From positions 1,426,001 through 1,490,000 of the forward strand of contig NZ_CP019236.1 in NCBI RefSeq assembly GCF_001955695.1: a stretch of 64,000 bases of DNA. Direction: 5' to 3'. The notes under the pieces were generated by a model, which saw only the letters and a program-made list of their open reading frames with translations, did no database searches and was not told the DNA's origin. Position numbers and translations under genes: made by a program. How positions within the stretch are numbered: the stretch's first letter is position 1; every line of letters begins with the position of its first letter. This document shows positions 58,513-64,000 of this stretch, piece after piece. Source of the DNA: Rhodoferax koreense (GTDB taxonomy: Bacteria; Pseudomonadota; Gammaproteobacteria; Burkholderiales; Burkholderiaceae_C).

Positions 58513-59165
58513 CCACCACGCCGCCTCCTGTCGAGCCGCCCCCGCCTGCCGCATCCGCCGTCGCCACCGACAGCGACCTGATGCTGGTCGAGCGCACCGT
58601 CGCGGGCGATCAGCGCGCGTTCGAATTGCTGGTGATCAAGTACCAGCGCCGTATTCAGCGCCTGATCGGGCGCATGGTGCGCGACGTGGACCTGGTGGAG
58701 GACATCGCGCAGGAAACCTTCATCCGTGCCTACCGCGCGCTGCCGAAATTCCGCGGCGATGCCCAGTTCTACACCTGGCTCTACCGTATCGCCGTGAATA
58801 CGGCGAAAAAGACACTGATGGATTTCAAGCGCGACCCGACGGTCAGCGAAGCCGCTTTACGCCCGTCCGACGACGAAGATGAAACTTCCCGCCGGGAAAG
58901 CGAACCAATCAGCTACGAGACCCCTGACACAGTGCTGGCGGCCCAGCAGATCTCGGCCATGGTGAATGCGGCCATGGAGGCGCTGCCCGAGGATTTGCGC
59001 CAGGCGGTCACGTTGCGAGAGATCGAAGGCATGAGTTATGAAGACATCGCGGAAGCCATGAACTGCCCCATCGGCACGGTGCGTTCGCGCATCTTCCGGG
59101 CGCGCGAGGCGATATCCGCCCGCGTCAAGCCGCTGCTGGAAAACCAGGCGGGCAAACGATGGTGA
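58509..59165 (+). CDS. rpoE: RNA polymerase sigma-E factor
   Basis: 218 residues. ECF sigma factor. Region 2: FELLVIKYQRRIQRLIGRMV, IAQETFIRAYRALPKFRGDA and FYTWLYRIAVNTAKK; region 4: LREIEGMSYEDIAEAMNCPI, then GTVRSRIFRAREA. A Pro-rich N terminus precedes. Followed by rseA, rseB and mucD, which identifies it as the envelope-stress sigma factor (RpoE/AlgU). Confidence 0.97.
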   Translation: MTTTPPPVEPPPPAASAVATDSDLMLVERTVAGDQRAFELLVIKYQRRIQRLIGRMVRDVDLVEDIAQETFIRAYRALPKFRGDAQFYTWLYRIAVNTAKKTLMDFKRDPTVSEAALRPSDDEDETSRRESEPISYETPDTVLAAQQISAMVNAAMEALPEDLRQAVTLREIEGMSYEDIAEAMNCPIGTVRSRIFRAREAISARVKPLLENQAGKRW

Positions 59166-59241
59166 ACCGGATGGCGAAAGAGGAAGGGCGGGGCAACAAT
59201 GGCCTGAAGCGTGCTCGCAGGGCAGGAATGAGGTGATTCAG

Positions 59242-60012
59242 ATGGATACGGAACATAGCTTGAACAAACACGAAATGCTGTCGGCGCTGGCTGACGGCCA
59301 GTTGCGCGGCACCGCTTTCGCGCAGGCCGTCGACCACGTTCTGCACGATGACGAGGCCCGCGCCACCTGGCACCGTTACCACCTCATCGGCGACGTGTTG
59401 CGTTCGGGTGAGCTGGCGCGGTGTGAAGGCGACGGCGCCTTTCTCGCGCGCCTGCAGGGCCGGCTGAAGCAGGAGCCCGGCTTCGCGCGTCCCGTGCCCG
59501 TGGAACAGCCCTCGCAGGTGGCGGTCGCCGATGCCGTGGCCGGGCGGGCCAATGGGGCCCCGGTGTCCACGGCATTGCCGATGGCTGCCAACGAGCCTGC
59601 CTTCCGCTGGAAGATGGTGGCCGGATTCGCCTCGATGGCCGCAGTCGCGGCCATCGGCTGGAACCTGATCGGCGCACCCGGCATGCCCGGCGCGTCGCAG
59701 GCCTCCTCGCAGCAGATCGCCTTGGTGTCGGCCCCCACGCTGGCCAGCGTCTCGAGTGAACTCGGTCCGATGGCGGCCGCCTCGCCGATCCAGCTCGTGC
59801 AGTTCTCCGCGCCGATGCCGGCCGCCGCGCCGGTGCCACCCAGCCAGACCGTCCAGGCCGTGACGTTGCCCGGCGGGGAGCCGCAGGTCATGATCCGCGA
59901 CCGCCGGCTCGACGAGTTGATGGCCGCGCACAAACAGTTCGGCGGCACCTCGGCGCTGCAGATGCCCGCTGGCTTCCTGCGCAATGCCACCTTCGACGCC
60001 CCCGCGCGCTGA
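59242..60012 (+). CDS. rseA: Anti-sigma-E factor
   Basis: 256 residues. N-terminal anti-sigma domain (LNKHEMLSALADGQLRGTAF; TWHRYHLIGDVLRSGELA) in the cytoplasm. One membrane helix (about 125-145, VAGFASMAAVAAIGWNLIGA) and an Ala/Pro-rich periplasmic part with MIRDRRLDELMAAHKQFGG. Start set at ATG 59242 after AGGTGA. Confidence 0.94.
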   Translation: MDTEHSLNKHEMLSALADGQLRGTAFAQAVDHVLHDDEARATWHRYHLIGDVLRSGELARCEGDGAFLARLQGRLKQEPGFARPVPVEQPSQVAVADAVAGRANGAPVSTALPMAANEPAFRWKMVAGFASMAAVAAIGWNLIGAPGMPGASQASSQQIALVSAPTLASVSSELGPMAAASPIQLVQFSAPMPAAAPVPPSQTVQAVTLPGGEPQVMIRDRRLDELMAAHKQFGGTSALQMPAGFLRNATFDAPAR

Positions 60013-60036
60013 GGCCACGGTTCCTGAAAGCCTGTG

Positions 60037-61107
60037 ATGCGAACTGAGTTTCTCGCCAAGACGCTGCTGGTGCTGGCCTGCGGGCTTGCCGGTTGGCCGC
60101 TGGCCGCGCAGCCGGTGTCGCCCGCCGCGCCCAAGGCCGAGCCTCAGGCGGCCGGCGAACCGGGTGCCGAACGCAGCGTCAGCGACTGGCTGCTGCGCAT
60201 GCACAACGCTTCGCGCAAACGTGCCTATGTGGGCACCTTCGTGGTTTCCTCGGGCTCGGGCAGCCTGTCGAGCGCCCGCATCTGGCACGTATGCAACGGT
60301 GACCAGCAGATGGAGCGTGTCGAGACGCTCACTGGCGCGCCGCGCTCCACCTTCCGCCGCAACGACCAGGTGATCACCTTCCTGCCCGACAGCAAGGTGG
60401 CCCAGACCGAACGCCGCGAATCGCTGGGCTTGTTTCCGAACCTGCTGCAGACCGGCGACTCGTCGATCCCCGAGTTCTACGGCGCCAAGCGTGTCGGCAG
60501 CGAACGTGTGGCCGGCTTCGATGCCGACGTGGTGCGCCTCGTGCCCAAGGACAAACTGCGTTACGGCTACCGCATCTGGAGCGAGAAGAAAAGCGGCCTG
60601 GTGGTCAAGCTGCAGACGCTGGATACCGACGGGAGCGTGCTCGAGCAGGCCGCCTTTTCCGAACTGCAGCTCGATGCGCCGGTGCGCATGGACAAACTCG
60701 CGGCCATGATGGGCAACACCGCCGGCTACCGGATCGAGAAGGTCGAGATGCAGAAGACCACGGCGCTGGCCGAGGGGTGGTCGCTCAAGGGCGCTATTCC
60801 CGGCTTCAAGCCGATGAGCTGCTTCAAGCGGCCTACGGGCGCCGGCGCCCCGTCCGCGGACGCCGCTCCCGTGGCGGCCGGCAAGCCGGATGGCACGCTG
60901 CAATGGATTTTTTCCGACGGCCTGGCCTCGGTCTCGGTGTTCGTCGAGGATTTCGATCCGGCACGCCATGCGCACGAAGGTTTCATGGCCATGGGTGCCA
61001 CGCAGTCGCTGTCGCAGCACGTCAACGACTGGTGGATCACCGTGGTCGGCGAAGTACCGCCGCAAACGCTGAAAGCTTTTGCGCAAGCCCTTGAGCGCAG
61101 CAAATAA
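60037..61107 (+). CDS. rseB: Sigma-E regulatory protein RseB/MucB
   Basis: 356 residues. Periplasmic protein that protects RseA from cleavage and senses lipoprotein/LPS stress. Sec signal (TLLVLACGLAGWPLAAQP), LRMHNASRKRAYVGTFVVSS, and EKKSGLVVKLQTLDTDG in the MucB domains. A GTG three bases earlier is also possible. Confidence 0.94.
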   Translation: MRTEFLAKTLLVLACGLAGWPLAAQPVSPAAPKAEPQAAGEPGAERSVSDWLLRMHNASRKRAYVGTFVVSSGSGSLSSARIWHVCNGDQQMERVETLTGAPRSTFRRNDQVITFLPDSKVAQTERRESLGLFPNLLQTGDSSIPEFYGAKRVGSERVAGFDADVVRLVPKDKLRYGYRIWSEKKSGLVVKLQTLDTDGSVLEQAAFSELQLDAPVRMDKLAAMMGNTAGYRIEKVEMQKTTALAEGWSLKGAIPGFKPMSCFKRPTGAGAPSADAAPVAAGKPDGTLQWIFSDGLASVSVFVEDFDPARHAHEGFMAMGATQSLSQHVNDWWITVVGEVPPQTLKAFAQALERSK

Positions 61108-61218
61108 ACCACCATATCCTGCTGCAGCCGCAGCTGAAAAAATGCACCCGTGCGGCGCGCATGGAAGCCGGCCGCCCCGGCTGACCCACACCCGATTCCT
61201 GGAAAAAAAGGCCCGAAG

Positions 61219-62691
61219 ATGTTGCAAGTCGATCTGAAGAAAATGCGTTCCTTCGCCCTGGCGGGGATGATGGCCGTGGCCGCCTCGGCGACGCTGCTGC
61301 CCGCGCAGCCGGTGTGGGCCCAGACCCGCACCTTGCCCGACTTCACCGACCTGGTGGAACAGGTGGGGCCCTCGGTGGTCAACATCCGCACGCTGGAGAA
61401 GGCCTCGGCCAAGGCCGATGGCGCCAACGGCATGGACGAGGAGATGCTCGAATTCTTCCGCCGCTTCGGCGTGCCGATTCCGGGCCAGCCGAACCAGCCG
61501 CGCCAGGCGCCGCGGCCTCCGCGTGCCGACCCGGACGAGGAGACACCGCGCGGCGTCGGCTCGGGCTTCATCCTGAGCACCGACGGCCTGATCATGACCA
61601 ACGCCCATGTGGTCGAAGGCGCGGACGAGGTCATCGTCACGCTGACCGACAAGCGCGAGTTCAAGGCCAAGATCATCGGCTCCGACAAGCGCACCGACGT
61701 GGCCGTGGTCCGCATCGAGGCCACCGGCCTGCCCGCGGTCAAGCTCGGCGACGTGGGCCGGCTCAAGGTGGGTGAGTGGGTGATGGCCATCGGCTCGCCC
61801 TTCGGCCTGGAAAACACCGTGACGGCCGGCATCGTCAGCGCCAAGCAGCGCGATACCGGCGACTACCTGCCTTTCATCCAGACCGACGTGGCGATCAATC
61901 CCGGCAACTCCGGCGGCCCGCTGATCAACATGCGCGGCGAAGTGGTCGGCATCAACAGCCAGATCTATTCGCGCTCGGGTGGTTTCATGGGCATCTCGTT
62001 CGCGATTCCCATCGACGAAGCCACGCGTGTCAGCGAGCAATTGCGCACCACGGGCCGCGTCTCGCGTGGCCGCATCGGCGTGCAGATCGACCAGGTCACC
62101 AAGGACGTGGCCGAGTCGATCGGTCTGGGCAAGCCGCAAGGCGCGCTGGTGCGCGGCGTCGAAGCCGGATCGCCGGCCGAGAAGGCTGGCGTGGAAGCGG
62201 GGGACATCGTGGTCAAGTTCGACGGCAAGGAGATCGCCAAGTTCTCTGACCTGCCGCGCATGGTGGGCAACACCAAACCCGGCACCCGGAGCGTGCTGAC
62301 GGTGTTCCGCCGTGGCAGTACCAAGGACCTGACGGTGGTGATCGCCGAGATCGAGGCCGACAAGCCCGTGAAGAAGGCCGTCGACAAGGAAGACAAGCCC
62401 AAGGCATCGCCCGGCGGCCAGTTGCTCGGCCTGGCCATCAGCGACCTCACCGACGCGCAGAAGAAGGAGCTCAAGCTCAAGGGCGGCGTGCGGGTCGATG
62501 CGGCCACCGATGGTGCCGCACGCGCCGGCGTGCGCGAGGGAGACGTGATCGTGGCCATTGCCAACACCGAGATCGCCAGCGTGCGCGACTTCGAGGCGGC
62601 GGTCGCCAAGACCGACAAGACCAAGCCGGTCAACATCCTGTTCCGCCGGGGCGAATGGGCCAGTTATGCGCTGATCCGGCCGAGTCGCTGA
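61219..62691 (+). CDS. mucD: Periplasmic serine endoprotease (DegP/MucD)
   Basis: 490 residues. Protease/chaperone of the periplasm. Signal peptide (ALAGMMAVAASATLLPAQP), trypsin-like domain with H130, D160 and S231 (GNSGGP), and two PDZ domains (about 280-375 and 390-485). An extended disordered linker around Pro-rich residues 90-110 is typical. Last gene of the sigma-E operon. Start at ATG 61219. Confidence 0.96.
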   Translation: MLQVDLKKMRSFALAGMMAVAASATLLPAQPVWAQTRTLPDFTDLVEQVGPSVVNIRTLEKASAKADGANGMDEEMLEFFRRFGVPIPGQPNQPRQAPRPPRADPDEETPRGVGSGFILSTDGLIMTNAHVVEGADEVIVTLTDKREFKAKIIGSDKRTDVAVVRIEATGLPAVKLGDVGRLKVGEWVMAIGSPFGLENTVTAGIVSAKQRDTGDYLPFIQTDVAINPGNSGGPLINMRGEVVGINSQIYSRSGGFMGISFAIPIDEATRVSEQLRTTGRVSRGRIGVQIDQVTKDVAESIGLGKPQGALVRGVEAGSPAEKAGVEAGDIVVKFDGKEIAKFSDLPRMVGNTKPGTRSVLTVFRRGSTKDLTVVIAEIEADKPVKKAVDKEDKPKASPGGQLLGLAISDLTDAQKKELKLKGGVRVDAATDGAARAGVREGDVIVAIANTEIASVRDFEAAVAKTDKTKPVNILFRRGEWASYALIRPSR

Positions 62692-62708
62692 GCGGCAGGC
62701 GCTGGGCC

Positions 62709-62743
62709 AAAGCCCCCAAACCAGGCTGGGGTTTGGGGCTTTT
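62709..62743 (+). terminator. Terminator after mucD
   Basis: AAAGCCCC-C-AAACC pairs with GGTTTGGGGCTTT, then TTCC. A near-perfect long stem 17 bases after the mucD stop. Confidence 0.85.
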
Positions 62744-62942
62744 CCGGGCGTTCGAAGGCTCCAGCAACGGCTGTAACAAAAATTTCTCAGGGCGGTTCGG
62801 CCTGGCTTCAAGTTTGCGGATGCTAACTTTCGGATCTGGCTAATGACGATTTTGGATAGAATCGGGCCCTGGCTCTAGCCATTATGAGCATATCGAAAAC
62901 CCTGGAAACCACCATGCGGTACGGAATCCTGCGGCTCACAGG

Positions 62943-63010
62943 CGATCCACAGATCACCCACAAGTTGTTCAGATAACTATCCACCGTAACTGTGAATAAG
63001 CTGTGTATAA
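62943..63010. other. Cluster of DnaA-box-like sequences
   Basis: Two perfect TTATNCACA matches on the minus strand at 62991-62999 (TTATTCACA) and 63002-63010 (TTATACACA), 11 bp apart, plus two 7/9 matches on the plus strand (CGATCCACA 62943-62951, CTATCCACC 62977-62985). No dnaA or dnaN gene is nearby, so not obviously oriC. Confidence 0.6.
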
Positions 63011-63059
63011 AAACCATGTTGTGACCTTGCAACGCTCCCTGATCGACCCGGCGCGGGGT

Positions 63060-63086
63060 TTGCGAAGCGTGCTTTTTGCCTACAAT
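63060..63086 (+). promoter_or_regulatory. Promoter of the putative small RNA before lepA
   Basis: TTGCGA (63060-63065) and TACAAT (63081-63086), spacing 15 (or TTTGCG with 16). It would start transcription near 63093. Confidence 0.55.
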
Positions 63087-63092
63087 GAAGTC

Positions 63093-63160
63093 CCAGCTAT
63101 CGCAGTTGCCAAAGATTGTTGGTTCAGGGCGCGTTTTCACGAACGCGCCCTTTTTTCTTT
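63093..63160 (+). ncRNA. Candidate small RNA or lepA leader attenuator
   Basis: About 65 nt between the promoter above and a strong terminator. No ORF with a ribosome site fits. It could be an independent Hfq-type RNA or a premature-termination leader of lepA. No family recognised. Confidence 0.5.
63127..63160 (+). terminator. Terminator before lepA
   Basis: GGGCGCGTT-TTCACG-AACGCGCCC, a perfect 9-bp stem, then TTTTTTCTTT. It lies upstream, not downstream, of lepA. Confidence 0.9.
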
Positions 63161-63200
63161 TCCGCGCCTATTAAATTCAATTACTTAAAGCGTCTCGTTG

Positions 63201-64000
63201 ATGAATCACATCAGAAATTTTTCCATCATCGCGCACATCGACCATGGCAAGTCAACACTTGCTGACAGGTTGATCCAGCGTTGCGGCGGACTCGCGGAGC
63301 GCGACATGGAAGCCCAGGTTCTCGACTCGATGGACATCGAGAAGGAGCGTGGGATAACTATCAAGGCGCAGACCGCCGCACTGCGCTACAAGGCCCTCGA
63401 TGGGCAGGTCTACAACCTCAATCTGATCGATACACCGGGCCATGTGGACTTTTCCTACGAGGTCAGTCGTTCGCTGTCGGCATGCGAAGGTGCATTGCTT
63501 GTCGTGGACGCTTCGCAAGGCGTCGAAGCGCAGACCGTGGCCAACTGCTACACGGCGCTCGAGCTCGGTGTCGAGGTGTTGCCGGTGCTGAACAAGATCG
63601 ACCTGCCGAACGCCGATCTGGACAACGCGCGTGCCGAGATCGAGGACGTGATCGGCCTGGACGCCACCGATGCGATCCCGTGCTCGGCCAAGACCGGCGT
63701 GGGCATCGACGAGATCCTCGAGGCCGTGGTGGCCAAGGTGCCGCCGCCCAAGGGCAATCCGAACGCGCCGCTGCGCGCCATGATCATCGACAGCTGGTTC
63801 GACCCGTATGTCGGCGTGGTGATGCTGGTGCGCGTGGTCGATGGCCGGCTCGGCCGCGGCGAACGTTTCAAGATGATGGCCTCGGGCGCGGTCTACAACG
63901 CCGACAACCTCGGCGTGTTCACGCCGGCGAGCCAGCCGCGCGAATCGCTCGAGGCGGGCGAGGTGGGCTTCATCATCGCCGGCATCAAGGAACTGCAGGC
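63201..64000 (+). CDS. lepA: Elongation factor 4 (LepA), 3' partial
   Basis: Back-translocating ribosomal GTPase. Visible first 266 codons: [20 protein letters not shown] (G1), [14 protein letters not shown] (switch I), [13 protein letters not shown] (G3) and [11 protein letters not shown] (G4), then domain 2 start. No stop codon before the window end. Start ATG 63201 has a weak ribosome site; a terminator lies 41 bases upstream. Typically followed by lepB, rnc and era. Confidence 0.97.
   Translation, partial: MNHIRNFSIIAHIDHGKSTLADRLIQRCGGLAERDMEAQVLDSMDIEKERGITIKAQTAALRYKALDGQVYNLNLIDTPGHVDFSYEVSRSLSACEGALLVVDASQGVEAQTVANCYTALELGVEVLPVLNKIDLPNADLDNARAEIEDVIGLDATDAIPCSAKTGVGIDEILEAVVAKVPPPKGNPNAPLRAMIIDSWFDPYVGVVMLVRVVDGRLGRGERFKMMASGAVYNADNLGVFTPASQPRESLEAGEVGFIIAGIKELQ

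Noticed and set aside
59125..62811. 1228-codon open frame antisense to rseA-rseB-mucD
   Set aside because: Spans several well-supported genes on the other strand; composition is that of a GC-rich shadow frame.
62943..63010. Replication origin
   Set aside because: Despite DnaA boxes there is no dnaA/dnaN/gidA/rpmH context and no clear AT-rich unwinding element; kept only as a DnaA-box cluster.
63003..63188. Possible 61-codon leader peptide before lepA
   Set aside because: GTG start without ribosome site, and its frame runs through the promoter and terminator stem; RNA explanation preferred.

Overview
The window is high-GC (roughly two thirds G+C) chromosomal DNA of a betaproteobacterium. Gene content and order point to Burkholderiales, most likely Comamonadaceae (Variovorax-like). 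The supporting landmarks are the ppc/hemCDXY block, petABC-sspA-sspB, a pilB-pilC-pilD-coaE-zapD-yacG run, the yceD-rpmF-plsX-fabHDG-acpP-fabF-rpoE-rseA-rseB-mucD-lepA run, and short dispersed palindromic repeats I associate with that family. It is almost entirely a dense core-genome segment. I see no phage, transposase, plasmid gene, CRISPR array or rRNA.

Region by region. (1) 1-8724 is a polyol uptake and catabolism locus: a mannitol/sorbitol-type ABC transporter (binding protein cut by the window edge, two permeases, one ATPase), a long-chain polyol dehydrogenase, a short-chain polyol dehydrogenase, an AraC-type regulator and a xylulokinase. It resembles the Pseudomonas mtlEFGKDYZ-mtlR system without the fructokinase. 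(2) 8849-14453 holds a small Cys-rich protein, a HAD phosphatase downstream of release factor 3 (prfC), an MBL-fold hydrolase and a long-chain acyl-CoA ligase (fadD). (3) 14558-16807 holds a LuxR-type and a Crp/Fnr-type regulator on opposite strands, then mscL. (4) 16968-21034 is the cytochrome bc1 complex (petABC) and sspA/sspB, followed by tRNA-Thr(UGU). (5) 21227-27356 has dciA divergent from secA, then argJ, a DUF815 ATPase and a MutT-type Nudix hydrolase. (6) 27395-34292 is the type IV pilus assembly/division/CoA cluster on the minus strand, interrupted by two plus-strand thioredoxin-fold genes. (7) 34375-39040 is rluC divergent from rne, with a long rne leader. (8) 39267-46410 is heme biosynthesis (hemCDXY) divergent from ppc. 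(9) 46529-51448 holds GDP-mannose synthesis (manC), a Gph-like phosphatase, a Rieske protein, a short SppA peptidase, an RsmI-like methyltransferase and maf. (10) 51474-57950 is the yceD-rpmF-plsX-fab operon for fatty acid and phospholipid synthesis. (11) 58024-64000 is the sigma-E envelope-stress operon (rpoE-rseA-rseB-mucD), then a 509-base gap and the 5' part of lepA.

No obvious new multi-gene system stands out. The most unusual signals are small. Copies of intergenic-type repeats are carried in frame inside the HAD phosphatase and hemD genes. The mucD-lepA gap holds two perfect DnaA-box matches one helical turn apart and a promoter-plus-terminator unit that looks like a short noncoding RNA or attenuator. 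The fadD Shine-Dalgarno sequence lies in the loop of a perfect hairpin touching the start codon. rne has a leader of about 0.5 kb. Functions are inferred from recognised protein families and motifs read directly from the sequence; no database search was run.
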